DNA from: Armatimonas rosea
GTDB lineage: Bacteria > Armatimonadota > Armatimonadia > Armatimonadales > Armatimonadaceae
Direction of reading: 5' to 3'
DNA: 64,000 nt
NCBI RefSeq assembly: GCF_014202505.1
Contig: NZ_JACHGW010000002.1
Location: 1 to 64,000 of the forward strand
The translations under genes were made by a program, and so were the position numbers. The notes under the pieces were generated by a model. The model had not been told where the DNA came from, ran no database searches, and saw nothing but the letters and a program-made list of their open reading frames with translations. Below, piece by piece: positions 34,008 to 42,563 of the stretch (within the stretch, counting starts at the first letter, position 1; each line of letters starts with the position of its first letter).

Positions 34008-35104
34008 GCCACCACCTCCGCTTCTTTCGTCTCAATTGTCTTGGCCTGCGCCGCGACCAGCACCAGCCAGCCGACCAGCCCGAGGCCGATCACAAACAGC
34101 ACTAGGAAAATCCCAATCACGCCCCAGTTGGGCACCACGGCCCGGTCCCAGACATCGAAGCCCTTCAGCCGCAGGGTCTGGTCGCGGATGCCATCGCGGT
34201 AGATCACCGCCCCGACATTGGCCAGAAAGCCTCCCACGGCGGCTCCGATTGTCAGCAACAGAGGCTTCTTGCCGCCGATATGCAGCGCGGCTAGCAGGAG
34301 CGCCAGGACGCCACCGAGCAGGAAGAGTCCCGCTCCCGTGAGATAGAGCGGCGAGTGGAGCGCTTGCTGGACACCCTCTGGCTGGCGGCTGTAGACCCAG
34401 AAGCCTGCCAGAACTTGGGGAACCAGCGCGGCGCTCGCCACCAGGCCGCCTTTTTGCCGAAGCAGGGCGCGGGTGTCGTCGTCGAGGCCACGCTGGAGCG
34501 CTACGACAAGCGCCCCGACCCCGCCGAAGGCAAGCCCGCCCAGCATCATGAAGGCAAAGCGGGGGAACATGGTCGGGTCGTGGGGGGCTACTTGGAGGCC
34601 GGTCGCGGTCTTGGCGTACATCCCCTGCCAGACCTCGGGGCGGAGCATCAGGGTCATGTTGAGCGAGTAGATCTGCCCTACACACATCGCCAGCACCAGC
34701 GCGACCAGAGTCGTGATTATAGGGGACTTTCCGTTTGCCAAGCGGTCGGCGGTGCGGTAGAGGTGCCAGTAGCAGCCCATCACCAGCGGGATCACGGCGA
34801 TCCAGATCGCGGCCATGAGGACACTACTGGTGTAGAGGGCGCGGCCATAGAGCACCTGGGCAAAGAGCAGGGGCGGCACTCCCAGGTTGATGACATAGGT
34901 CATGGTGGTGGGCAGCTTCTTGGCGACTGCGAGTGCCGCTTTCTTCGCTGCCTCGGTCTTGCCTGCCGCCAGCAAGAGCACCATAAAGAGCCCGCCGACC
35001 AGGAGCATCAGGGCGGTGAAGTGGAGCGCGAGAGTCAGCAGGCTCAGCACCTTCATCAGCCAGACGGGGGCGGGGAGGGGAATCGGATCCGCGTTGGGGT
35101 ACAT
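34004..35104 (-). CDS. Multi-pass membrane subunit of respiratory operon
   Basis: A 366-aa protein of about nine spans, first gene of the Rieske/cytochrome b/CydA-like operon. The first span (LLTLALHFTALMLLVGGLFMVLLL) has a histidine at the place where CydA-like proteins bind haem, but no haem c motif or other CydA signature is seen. It may be the partner of the CydA-like protein. GGAGAGAG precedes the ATG chosen; a GTG 24 bases upstream is less likely. The function is inferred from neighbours. Confidence 0.75.
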   Translation of the reverse strand: MYPNADPIPLPAPVWLMKVLSLLTLALHFTALMLLVGGLFMVLLLAAGKTEAAKKAALAVAKKLPTTMTYVINLGVPPLLFAQVLYGRALYTSSVLMAAIWIAVIPLVMGCYWHLYRTADRLANGKSPIITTLVALVLAMCVGQIYSLNMTLMLRPEVWQGMYAKTATGLQVAPHDPTMFPRFAFMMLGGLAFGGVGALVVALQRGLDDDTRALLRQKGGLVASAALVPQVLAGFWVYSRQPEGVQQALHSPLYLTGAGLFLLGGVLALLLAALHIGGKKPLLLTIGAAVGGFLANVGAVIYRDGIRDQTLRLKGFDVWDRAVVPNWGVIGIFLVLFVIGLGLVGWLVLVAAQAKTIETKEAEVVA

Positions 35105-35204
35105 ATCTCTCTCCAGAACAATAGTCACCCCAGATATTAGGAGCTAGAGAGAGCGCACGAATCCACAAAATGGCATATTTGCAAAGCCAATAACTACGCT
35201 AGAT

Positions 35205-35230
35205 TAAATAAGATAATATTATCTTATTTA
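35205..35230. terminator. Perfect 26-bp palindrome at DUF1501 stop
   Basis: TAAATAAGATAAT and its exact reverse complement join without a loop; the left-going gene's TAA stop is the right end of the palindrome. It likely ends the DUF1501 transcript and may also be a protein-binding site. It is AT-rich, unlike its surroundings. Confidence 0.65.
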
Positions 35231-36562
35231 GGCCAAGAGCTCGGTGATGACGTTCCCATGGACATCGGTGAGGCGTCGGTCGATGCCGTTGTGCCGGAAT
35301 GAGAGGCGCTTGTGGTCGATTCCCAGCAGGTGGAGCACGGTGGCGTGCTGGTCGTAGCAGTAGGTCGGGTTCACGGCGGCGCGGAAGCTCCACTCATCGC
35401 TCTCGCCGTAGCTCGCGCCGCCTTTGATCCCGCCGCCGGCCATCCAGCTGGTAAACGCCGCCGGATTATGGTCGCGGCCCTTGCCCCCTTGGCTGCAGGG
35501 CATCCGCCCGAACTCCGTGGTCCAGATCACGATCGTATCGTCGAGCAGGCCGCGTGCCTTGAGGTCCTTGAGGAGCGCAGCGGCGGGCCTGTCGAGCTCC
35601 GCGCCGAGCATCCCGTGGTCGCGTGCGAGGTCCTCGTGTGAGTCCCAGTTGCGCCGGGGGAAGCCATTGTCCGCGCCGCTCCAGATCTGCACAAAGCGGA
35701 CGCCGCGCTCCAGGAGCCGCCGCGCGGTCAGGCAGCGCCGCCCCAGATCGGCCGTGATGGGATCGTCGATGCCGTAGAGCCTGCGGGTCTCCGGCGACTC
35801 CCCGGCGATATCGAGCACCTCGGGCGCGGAGAGCTGGAGCCGTGCGGCGAGGGCGTAGGACTGCAGGCGGGCACTCAGGCGCGTGTCGCCAGGGCGCGTG
35901 GCCTGGTGTTCTTTGTTGAGCTTCTGCAGGAGCACCTGGCTCTCGCGCTCGCTCTGGGGCGTCAGATACGGCCGCTCCGGGGGAAACAGATCATAGATTG
36001 GGGTCTTCGCCCCGGCTTTTACCACGGTCCCCTGGTGCGTCGCCGGGAGAAACCCCGCGCCCCAGTTCGCCGGGCCGTTGGGCGGGACGCCACGGTTATC
36101 GGGGAGCACTACAAAGGTCGGCAGGTTCTCATTGAGCGAGCCGAGGCCATAGCTTAGCCACGCGCCCATGCTGGGAAAACCGGGTAGCACAAAGCCCGTG
36201 TTCTGCATAAAAGTCGCCGGGCCGTGGACATTGGACTTGGCGACCATCGCGTAGAGAAACGCCATGTCATCGACACAGTCCGCGAGGTGGGGAAAGAGCC
36301 CGCTCACCCAGCGCCCGCTCTTGCCGTAGCGCTTCCACTCCCACGGCGAGGGCATCACCACCCCTGGCGCGCTCTGGAACAGCTCCACTTTTCCGCCCGG
36401 ATCGAACTTCTCGCCGCGGCGTTTTATGAGCTCCGGCTTGTAGTCGAACGTGTCGCACTGGCTGGCGGCACCGGACATAAACAGTTGCACCACCCGCTTT
36501 GCCTTGGGTTTATGGTGTAGTGTTTGGTTCTCCAAGATCGTCAGCGCCAGTGCATCCAGCAT
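35228..36562 (-). CDS. DUF1501 family protein
   Basis: A 444-aa protein of the DUF1501 group, an alkaline-phosphatase/sulfatase-like fold found with DUF1553 proteins in planctomycetes. Visible motifs are KRVVQLFMSGAASQCDTFDYKP, a histidine/aspartate site NWDSHEDLARDHGML and the C-terminal TTEFGRMPCSQGGKGRDHNP. No signal peptide is seen at the chosen start (MLDALALT), which has GAAGGA upstream; longer starts read into repeat B. The usual partner gene lies 7 kb away at 25656-28184. The substrate is unknown. Confidence 0.88.
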   Translation of the reverse strand: MLDALALTILENQTLHHKPKAKRVVQLFMSGAASQCDTFDYKPELIKRRGEKFDPGGKVELFQSAPGVVMPSPWEWKRYGKSGRWVSGLFPHLADCVDDMAFLYAMVAKSNVHGPATFMQNTGFVLPGFPSMGAWLSYGLGSLNENLPTFVVLPDNRGVPPNGPANWGAGFLPATHQGTVVKAGAKTPIYDLFPPERPYLTPQSERESQVLLQKLNKEHQATRPGDTRLSARLQSYALAARLQLSAPEVLDIAGESPETRRLYGIDDPITADLGRRCLTARRLLERGVRFVQIWSGADNGFPRRNWDSHEDLARDHGMLGAELDRPAAALLKDLKARGLLDDTIVIWTTEFGRMPCSQGGKGRDHNPAAFTSWMAGGGIKGGASYGESDEWSFRAAVNPTYCYDQHATVLHLLGIDHKRLSFRHNGIDRRLTDVHGNVITELLA

Positions 36563-36574
36563 GGTTTTTCCTTC

Positions 36575-36690
36575 GGGGATTGGAAATCCCCGGCATAACA
36601 TCAGGAGCGCCCCGTGGGCGCATAAACAAGATATTCTCCGCGTCCTCGGGACGCTCCCCAATTCGGAGACGGGGATTTTCAATCCCCGGC
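36575..36690. repeat. Repeat family B, copy 1
   Basis: Ends are GGGGATTGGAAATCCCC and GGGGATTTTCAATCCCC, with GCGTCCTCGGGACGCTCC inside. It fills the gap between the FAD oxidoreductase and DUF1501 genes and contains the TGA stop of the FAD oxidoreductase. Confidence 0.88.
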
Positions 36691-38154
36691 GACATCCCCG
36701 AGCCAAGCCCCTTGGGCGAGCAAGCGGCGCTGTAGCTCGGGTATGTTTACGGCACGGACGGCTCCATTTCCTGCAAGGCTGAGCGCGGCGGCGAGCCCGG
36801 CGGCCTCTCCGGTGGCGAAGGCGTAGGGCATGACACGGGTGGCACCCTGGACCGCGCGCTCAGCAGAGAGGCAACGGCCGGCCACAAGTAGGTTCTCGAT
36901 GCCCTGGGGGATTAAACAGCGGTAGGGAATCCCGTGGCTCTGGCCAGCGGGGAGCGCGTAGGAGCGCTTCTCTCCGTCGGTGACTTGCTTGGCACGCGCG
37001 GCAGCCTCCGTGGTGACCGCGTGGAGGTCGATAAAGTAGGCACACCGTGCGATATCGTCGGGGAAGGTCCGGCACGCGAGGTAGTCGTCGAGGGTGAGCG
37101 TGTACTCTCCCACAATGCGTCGGGACTCGCGCACCCCGATGTGTGGCCCGCTGGAGATCAGCTCGACTGCCTCCTGGCCGGGGACATAGGCACGCAGAAA
37201 GCGCAGGAGCTTCTCGACCACGCGCCGTCCCTCGCGCTCGGCGATGCTCACCGAGAGCGGGTCGGTGGCATCGTGGCCGTAGACATGGCCCAGGTTGCAC
37301 CCCGCCACACTCTCGCTCTTGAAGCTCATCCCCACCAGCGAGCTATCGGGTAGCTCCCAGGTGCCGTCTGACTTTGCCTGCTCAACCAGCTTTGCCAGAT
37401 AGCCATCGCCGGTGGTGTAGACATGCTCCAGGTACTTGGTCCGCGAGCCGCCCGCCACCGTGAAGCAGAGCGTCATGCCTTGGGTCTTGCCGTTGTCGTC
37501 GCCCTGCTCGAAGGCACACCCCGCGCGGGCGGCCAGATCACCATCGCCGGTGGCATCGATAAAGACTTTCGCTCTTGCGAGGGACAGCCCGGCTTTGTTG
37601 GCGAGGGTGAGGGAAGTTAACCTGTCTAACCTCTCCCCCTGCCCCCTCCCCCAGACAGTCGTTCCTCCTTGGGGAAGGGGGTTCAGACTCGGGTTCCCCT
37701 TTCCCAGCGAGGAACGAGCGCCTGGGAGAGGGGCTAGGGGAGAGGTTTCCGCCACAAACGTATGGAAGAGCACGGTGACGCCCGCCGCTTCGCAGAGCTC
37801 GTCGTAGAGGCGCTTGAGGAGCTCGACATCCAGCGGCACCCAGTCCATGCGGCCCTTGTCTTGGGGGACGTTGTAGGAGTCGGGGGTAGGGAGGGGGCGA
37901 CCTAGGCGCTTCTGGTGCTCCGTGAGGACCTCCCAGCCGATCCCGCGGACAATGGCGCGGGTGCGGTCGGAGAAGGGGGCGAAGGCGGGCACCTGCATCG
38001 CGGTGGCCGAGCCGCCCAGAAAGCCCATTCGCTCGATCAGCAAGACACGTGCGCCACTTCGGGCGGCACTCAGTGCTGCCGCGATCCCCGCCGGGCCGCC
38101 GCCCACGACACAGACATCGGTCTCAAAAGTTACCGGCCAGGTCTCCGGCATCAC
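36679..38154 (-). CDS. FAD-dependent oxidoreductase
   Basis: A 491-aa flavoprotein of the FAD_oxidored group. VCVVGGGPAGIAAALSAARSGA at residues 15-36 is the FAD-binding fold, IDATGDGDLAARAGC (about 208) the second FAD contact, and LLVAGRCLSAERAVQGATRVMP the C-terminal one. The substrate is unknown. Residues about 137-177 (SPLAPLPGARSS to GRGQGERL) are encoded by an inserted repeat, and the last residues and TGA stop come from repeat B. It overlaps the upstream membrane-protein gene by 4 bp. Confidence 0.88.
   Translation of the reverse strand: MMPETWPVTFETDVCVVGGGPAGIAAALSAARSGARVLLIERMGFLGGSATAMQVPAFAPFSDRTRAIVRGIGWEVLTEHQKRLGRPLPTPDSYNVPQDKGRMDWVPLDVELLKRLYDELCEAAGVTVLFHTFVAETSPLAPLPGARSSLGKGNPSLNPLPQGGTTVWGRGQGERLDRLTSLTLANKAGLSLARAKVFIDATGDGDLAARAGCAFEQGDDNGKTQGMTLCFTVAGGSRTKYLEHVYTTGDGYLAKLVEQAKSDGTWELPDSSLVGMSFKSESVAGCNLGHVYGHDATDPLSVSIAEREGRRVVEKLLRFLRAYVPGQEAVELISSGPHIGVRESRRIVGEYTLTLDDYLACRTFPDDIARCAYFIDLHAVTTEAAARAKQVTDGEKRSYALPAGQSHGIPYRCLIPQGIENLLVAGRCLSAERAVQGATRVMPYAFATGEAAGLAAALSLAGNGAVRAVNIPELQRRLLAQGAWLGDVAGD
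37629..37746 (-). repeat. Repeat inserted in frame in FAD oxidoreductase gene
   Basis: CCTCTCCCCCTGCCCCCTCC at one end and GGCTAGGGGAGAGG at the other form inverted ends, with CGTTCCTC/GAGGAACG inside. It keeps the frame and has no stop codon on the coding strand, adding about 40 Pro/Gly-rich residues. Confidence 0.85.
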
Positions 38155-38822
38155 CGGGCCAGGACCCGGCGTTTTAGCGCGACCACAAAGGGCTCCCAGT
38201 CCACCCCGGTGTAGGAGAAGCGCAGGGTGCCCAGGGTCTTGCCGATCCGATCTTCGAGAGTGAGCACACCGCGCGTCAGCTTTCCGGTGACATCCTTCTC
38301 GCCGCGGAAGCGTACGCGGGCTAGCTCTGTCCAGGAGATATGTCGCTCTCGGCCCAGCTCGTAGAGGGTGACCCCCGTGGAATCCAGCCGTCCTCGTCGC
38401 TGGGGGACACGGCTCACGACAAACAAAAACGCCCCCAGCGCGACCAGAAAGCCTGCCAGGAGCTGGACCACATGGCCTCCTGGGGAGGTGCGTGCGGTCA
38501 GGAAGTAGATCGCGGCAAAGACAAAACAGACCGCGCCGGTGAGCTGGTAGACACGCGGGTGGATCGCAACCTCGACGACACCTGGTGACGGTAGGATGGG
38601 GCCGGCGGCCTCCCAGACCTCGTCGTAGAGCGCGGCCCGTGAGAGCCCCAGCCGGGCACAGACCCAGAGTGCCGTGTAGTGTCCCGCTCCGATCGCCAGG
38701 GAGAAGAGTGCGTGAAACAGGGTGCTAAACCACTTCTCTGTGAGGAGGAAGTAGCCTAGCACCAAGATCGCTCCGGTCACGAGGAGCACGACCACGGCGT
38801 AGATCAGCTTGGCTCTTGGCAT
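38151..38822 (-). CDS. Hypothetical membrane protein with PH-like tail
   Basis: A 223-aa protein with four predicted spans, two at each of about 7-50 and 94-135, and a C-terminal soluble part of short beta segments (VTLYELGRERHISWTELARVRF) that resembles bacterial PH-like domains. No function known. It overlaps the FAD oxidoreductase gene by 4 bp, so the two form a small operon with a possible leaderless start. Confidence 0.6.
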   Translation of the reverse strand: MPRAKLIYAVVVLLVTGAILVLGYFLLTEKWFSTLFHALFSLAIGAGHYTALWVCARLGLSRAALYDEVWEAAGPILPSPGVVEVAIHPRVYQLTGAVCFVFAAIYFLTARTSPGGHVVQLLAGFLVALGAFLFVVSRVPQRRGRLDSTGVTLYELGRERHISWTELARVRFRGEKDVTGKLTRGVLTLEDRIGKTLGTLRFSYTGVDWEPFVVALKRRVLAR

Positions 38823-38831
38823 CTTGCCAAG

Positions 38832-38837
38832 AGTATA
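38832..38837 (-). promoter_or_regulatory. -10 hexamer before gene at 38822
   Basis: TATACT on the minus strand with a 9-base gap to the ATG; slightly longer than the other leaderless cases. Confidence 0.4.
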
Positions 38838-38841
38838 CCAA

Positions 38842-38868
38842 AGGCCCTACCCACACGGAGCAGGGCCT
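38842..38868 (-). terminator. Terminator after pseudopilin gene
   Basis: AGGCCCT at 38842-38848 pairs with AGGGCCT at 38862-38868 around a 13-base loop, followed on the minus strand by a short TTT. It lies 25 bp after the pseudopilin stop. Confidence 0.65.
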
Positions 38869-38892
38869 GTCGTAAGAGGAGCTAAAGGGGAG

Positions 38893-39813
38893 CTAGTTGA
38901 GGTGGAACGTGCCCTGGTAGTTGTACATCAGGCCACCGGGAACCGGCTCGTTGGTGTTGTCGAGCACGGGGCCGCCGTTTGTGTTTATCGCATTGGTACG
39001 TACCTGAGCCGCTAGCGGGAAGAAGACCCCCTGGGGAATCCCTGCGACATTGGTGTTGACCTTGGCCCACTTGGCGTGGCCGTCGGCGTAGAGGAAGTTC
39101 CCACCGCCCGAGTGGCGGTTGACATCGTCGAGGTCGGCCTGGTCAAACAGGACATTGGTAGGACGAGCCACGGTGGGGATGGTCACGAGGGGGCTTGCGA
39201 TCGGGGCAGGGCCCTGGCCGGAGAGATTGTAGCTGGCGATTCGGTTGACCGCGTGCCCGACATTGAGGCGGAGCTGGTTGATGGGCTGTGTTCCCAGCAG
39301 CGAGCCGGTTGCGGTGCTACTCTCGGCGGTCAAGACAGTCTGGGCGGGCGCGGTAAAGACGGCCTGTGACTGTCCGACAACCAGGTCATTGAGCATGTAG
39401 CCCACGGCGGCGGTGTTCACGCCCGGGCGCTGCGCGGCAGAGGGGCAGTTGATGAGCTGGCCGTTCTTGATGTAGGGATTGAGGAGGCTGGGCACTGTCA
39501 CCCCCGCCGGCACGATCGTGACAGGGACATTGACACCGCCGATCAGATCCGCGCCCCAGTGCTGCGGACGAACCACCGCACCGGTGACCAAGGTGCCCAC
39601 CGCGAGGGGGTAGGCTTCGTCGTAGTCCTGGATGTACTGCATGAGGGCCAGCCCAAGCTGCTTCTGGTTGGAGAGGCAGCTCGCGCTCCGTGACTTCTCG
39701 CGTGCCTGTGCAAAGACGGGGAAGAGGATTGCGGCTAAGATAGCGATAATGGCAATCACGACAAGTAGCTCAATGAGCGTGAATCCACGGGGGCGAAGCT
39801 TGGTGTACGACAT
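38893..39813 (-). CDS. DUF1559-type pseudopilin
   Basis: A 306-aa secreted or surface protein with a type IV prepilin leader: [34 protein letters not shown], cleaved before the Phe of GFTLIE. The C-terminal H-x9-DG motif ([12 protein letters not shown]) is diagnostic of the DUF1559 group, which is greatly expanded in planctomycetes and Armatimonadota. It is probably assembled or exported by a type II/IV pilus-like machine. AGAAAGG precedes the ATG. It is a single gene between two terminators. Confidence 0.92.
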   Translation of the reverse strand: MSYTKLRPRGFTLIELLVVIAIIAILAAILFPVFAQAREKSRSASCLSNQKQLGLALMQYIQDYDEAYPLAVGTLVTGAVVRPQHWGADLIGGVNVPVTIVPAGVTVPSLLNPYIKNGQLINCPSAAQRPGVNTAAVGYMLNDLVVGQSQAVFTAPAQTVLTAESSTATGSLLGTQPINQLRLNVGHAVNRIASYNLSGQGPAPIASPLVTIPTVARPTNVLFDQADLDDVNRHSGGGNFLYADGHAKWAKVNTNVAGIPQGVFFPLAAQVRTNAINTNGGPVLDNTNEPVPGGLMYNYQGTFHLN

Positions 39814-39963
39814 CGATCAAAAACCTTTCTGAAGAGGCCTACTCGTGAGTCTTCTTCTGAGAAGCTCTGACCTCTGCTTAATACATACTTAGTATCACGA
39901 ATTTTAGTTCCTGATTATGGAGTCGTGTTTTTCATATTTTTTTCATAATTTTTCAGCCCTGCC

Positions 39964-40000
39964 AAAAAAAGCTGAGTGCCTCTCGGCAGCCCAGCTTTTT
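39964..40000. terminator. Bidirectional terminator after glyS
   Basis: AAAAAGCTG at 39966-39974 pairs with CAGCTTTTT at 39992-40000, with an inner TGCC/GGCA. T-runs follow on both strands, so it can end the glyS message; it lies 18 bp after its stop. Confidence 0.85.
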
Positions 40001-40017
40001 GGGGTTGATGTGGGAGG

Positions 40018-41544
40018 CTAGACCAGCCGCGCTCGCAGGTAGCCCAGCAGGTCGGCGATGGCGATCCGCTCCTGCGCCATGGTGTCGCGGTCGCGGACCG
40101 TGACCGTGTCCAACAGCTCCGTGCCACCGTCTTTGGACTGCCCCAGAGTGTCGTAGTCCACCGTGATACAGAACGGCGTCCCGGCCTCGTCCTGGCGGCG
40201 GTAGAGACGTCCAATCGCCGCGGTATCGTCGTAGACCACCCGCATCCCCAGCTGGTTCTGCAGGTCTTTCTTGATCGCCTTGGCCTTGGCGACGATCTCC
40301 GGCTTGTTCTTGGCGAGCGGTAGGACCGCCACCTTGATCGGGGCGAGGGCGGGCTTGAGGCGCAGCACCACCCGGATATCGCCCTTCTCCGCATTGACCA
40401 CTTCTTCGTCGTAGGCCTCGCACAGCGCCGCGAGCACGCCCCGGTCCACGCCGGCGGCGGGCTCGATCACAAACGGGACAATGTGCTTATTGGTCTCGTG
40501 GTCGAAGTAGGTCAGCTTCTCCACCGAGTGCTCGTTGGGCGCGACCGCGCTGGTGAGCCCCAGCGTGTCGTTGGCGCGGGAGTGGGAGCCCAGGTCGAAG
40601 TCGCCGCGGTTGGCGATTCCTTCCAGCTCATCGAAGCCCAGGGTCGGGAAGTTGTAGAGGATATCGACCGTGCGGCTGGAGTAATGCGCCAGCTTGACAT
40701 GCTCAAAGAGCTGGATCTTCTCACGGTCTAGCCCTACGACATTCACCCACCAGTCGATGTGGTCCTGGATCCACTCCTCGTGGAGCTGGGGGGCGTTCTC
40801 GGGCTTGACAAAGTACTCGATCTCCATCTGCTCCAGCTCGCGGACCCGGAAGATAAAGTTGCGGGGCGTGATCTCGTTGCGGAAGGACTTGCCCTGCTGC
40901 GCGATCCCAAAGGGTAGCTTGCGGTTGGTGGAGTCGAGCACATTCTTGAAGTTGACAAACATCCCCTGCGCGGTCTCGGGGCGAAGATAGGCGAAGTTCT
41001 CGTCATCCGCGACCGGCCCGACCTGGGTCTTGAACATCAGGTTGAAGGTCCGCGGCTCGGTCCAGTCGCCCGGCTTACCATCGGCGGCATCGACCACCTT
41101 GGCGGCCTTGAGCGCGGTCTGTGCCTTGGTTGGGTCGGTGAGGAGCGCATCGACAAAGATATCCATGTCCGGGTTGCGCTCGATCCCGAAGCTTGCCGCG
41201 ATTGCATCCAGCGTCTCGGGCGTCTGCTCCTTGAGCAGGTGGTCGAACCGGTAGCGCTTCTTGGTGGTCTTGTTGTCGATCAGCGGGTCGGTAAAGCCGC
41301 GTTCGTGGCCGGAGTAGCGCAGGACATAGCGGTTGGTCAGCAGCGCCGTCTCGATCCCCTCCATGTCATCGCGCTCGTAGACATTGTGCTTCCACCAGAG
41401 CCGCTTGAGGTTGTTCTTCAGCTCGACACCGAGGGGGCCGTAGTCGTAGGTTCCCTGGAGGCCACCGTAGATCTCGGAGCCGGGGAAGATAAAACCGCGT
41501 CGTTTGCAGAGAGAGATGATCTGATCAAGGGAAGTAGCAGGCAT
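40018..41544 (-). CDS. glyS: Glycine--tRNA ligase (dimeric type)
   Basis: A 508-aa class II aminoacyl-tRNA synthetase of the alpha-2 (eukaryote/archaea-like and Gram-positive) form that charges tRNA-Gly. Motifs: [25 protein letters not shown] at the start, the class II motif 2 [24 protein letters not shown] and motif 3 [10 protein letters not shown]. The C-terminal anticodon-binding domain begins near residue 400. The message seems leaderless (TAAAAT ends 8 bases before the ATG); no T-box leader is present. Confidence 0.96.
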   Translation of the reverse strand: MPATSLDQIISLCKRRGFIFPGSEIYGGLQGTYDYGPLGVELKNNLKRLWWKHNVYERDDMEGIETALLTNRYVLRYSGHERGFTDPLIDNKTTKKRYRFDHLLKEQTPETLDAIAASFGIERNPDMDIFVDALLTDPTKAQTALKAAKVVDAADGKPGDWTEPRTFNLMFKTQVGPVADDENFAYLRPETAQGMFVNFKNVLDSTNRKLPFGIAQQGKSFRNEITPRNFIFRVRELEQMEIEYFVKPENAPQLHEEWIQDHIDWWVNVVGLDREKIQLFEHVKLAHYSSRTVDILYNFPTLGFDELEGIANRGDFDLGSHSRANDTLGLTSAVAPNEHSVEKLTYFDHETNKHIVPFVIEPAAGVDRGVLAALCEAYDEEVVNAEKGDIRVVLRLKPALAPIKVAVLPLAKNKPEIVAKAKAIKKDLQNQLGMRVVYDDTAAIGRLYRRQDEAGTPFCITVDYDTLGQSKDGGTELLDTVTVRDRDTMAQERIAIADLLGYLRARLV

Positions 41545-41552
41545 AGCGGATT

Positions 41553-41558
41553 ATTTTA
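41553..41558 (-). promoter_or_regulatory. -10 hexamer, leaderless glyS
   Basis: TAAAAT on the minus strand, 8 bases before the glyS ATG. It overlaps the end of the upstream small membrane-protein gene by position. Confidence 0.45.
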
Positions 41559-41876
41559 TCACTGGTTTTGCTCCGACTTGGCTCTCCTTTCGCGAATCCC
41601 GAGCACGACCATATTTCCCAGGGCTAAGGGGAGGCCTGTGATCAGTAAGAGCCAGTAGGACAGAAAGCGTGCACGTAACAGCAAGCTCACCGATGTCGCA
41701 AGCCAGAGGGCGGCTGTCGCTCCCGTCAGAAACGCAACCCACCCAAGCCCTGCGTGCCTGCGAAGAAGCGTGAGCCAGGACATTCCGACCGCTAAGAGCA
41801 AGAGGAGGGCTCCCACAAAAACCTCGCCCGAGCTGAGGCCAGGCTCGCTGTCCTCTACTGCGGAACTACGCCCCAC
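41559..41876 (-). CDS. Small hypothetical membrane protein
   Basis: A 105-aa protein with a GTG start overlapping the stop of the DinB gene. It has three or four membrane spans (VFVGALLLLLAVGMSWLTLL, WVAFLTGATAALWLATSVSLLL, YWLLLITGLPLALGNMVVLG) and a basic tail. No family recognised. Its coupling to the DinB gene suggests co-expression. Starts farther upstream would read through the DinB gene in the wrong frame and were rejected. Confidence 0.5.
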   Translation of the reverse strand: MGRSSAVEDSEPGLSSGEVFVGALLLLLAVGMSWLTLLRRHAGLGWVAFLTGATAALWLATSVSLLLRARFLSYWLLLITGLPLALGNMVVLGIRERRAKSEQNQ

Positions 41877-42375
41877 CGAAGACTTCTTTGTAGATGGGAT
41901 TGGGAAAAGGAGCCTCGTAGGGTGCCGTGCCATCCAGGCCAAAGGCATAGTACAGATAGGAAAACTGCCCCAGCTTGTAGAGGACATTCTGAAGCATGTG
42001 GTAGACCGCATCGCGCACACTCCAAGGGTAGCTCGTATCGTTGAACTGAGAGCGCGGCTCGGCCAGCTTCTCCTCCGTAAGCCCGGCCAGAAGTGCCTGC
42101 CAGCGGTCCAGCTCGGCCTCAAACTCGGCAAAGAGGGCTTCGGGATCGGCCGGGGCTTCGAGGATGAGCGCATGCTGTGAGGCATCGGGCTGCTCAATAT
42201 GCTGGCGGTCGCAGGCAAGCCACTGCCAGGTATGGATCACCAGGTTGCGGGCCGTGGGCGCCGAGGGGGAGTAGGTAAAGTCGAGCTGCTCGGGCGATAG
42301 CTGGCGTGCCCAGCGCAGGATCTTACGGGCATTGCCAAGGAGGTTGTGGGAGACAAGTTCCAGTTCAGAGGACAT
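41866..42375 (-). CDS. DinB-like four-helix protein, copy 1
   Basis: A 169-aa member of the DinB/YfiT-like superfamily of metal-binding four-helix bundles. The usual three metal-binding histidines may correspond to those in NLVIHTWQWL, CDRQHIEQ and AVYHMLQN. Its paralogue lies directly upstream at 42564. TATGCTAGAGCC precedes the ATG at 42375 (leaderless). A repeat of family B lies just upstream. The substrate is unknown; the superfamily includes thiol transferases and stress proteins. Confidence 0.85.
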   Translation of the reverse strand: MSSELELVSHNLLGNARKILRWARQLSPEQLDFTYSPSAPTARNLVIHTWQWLACDRQHIEQPDASQHALILEAPADPEALFAEFEAELDRWQALLAGLTEEKLAEPRSQFNDTSYPWSVRDAVYHMLQNVLYKLGQFSYLYYAFGLDGTAPYEAPFPNPIYKEVFGGA

Positions 42376-42381
42376 GGCTCT

Positions 42382-42387
42382 AGCATA
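42382..42387 (-). promoter_or_regulatory. -10 hexamer, leaderless DinB copy 1
   Basis: TATGCT on the minus strand followed by AGAGCC and ATG; matches the window consensus. Confidence 0.5.
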
Positions 42388-42417
42388 CCAAACGACGCAT
42401 CCCTGCGGCGAATCGGA

Positions 42418-42536
42418 CATTGGAAATACCCGCCTCCGGAAAAAGAGCGCCCCGGGGACGCGCAGAGCACTTACTTCTCCGCGCGTCCTCGGGACGCTCC
42501 CAAACTCCGAGACGGGGATTTCAATCCCCGGATGGG
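42418..42536. repeat. Repeat family B, copy 2
   Basis: TTGGAAATACCCG at the left (a diverged end) and GGGGATTTCAATCCCC at the right, with GGGGACGCGCAGAGCAC and GCGCGTCCTCGGGACGCTCC inside. It separates the two DinB paralogues. Confidence 0.88.
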
Positions 42537-42563
42537 GAAGATAAAACCACGCGGATTATTTTT

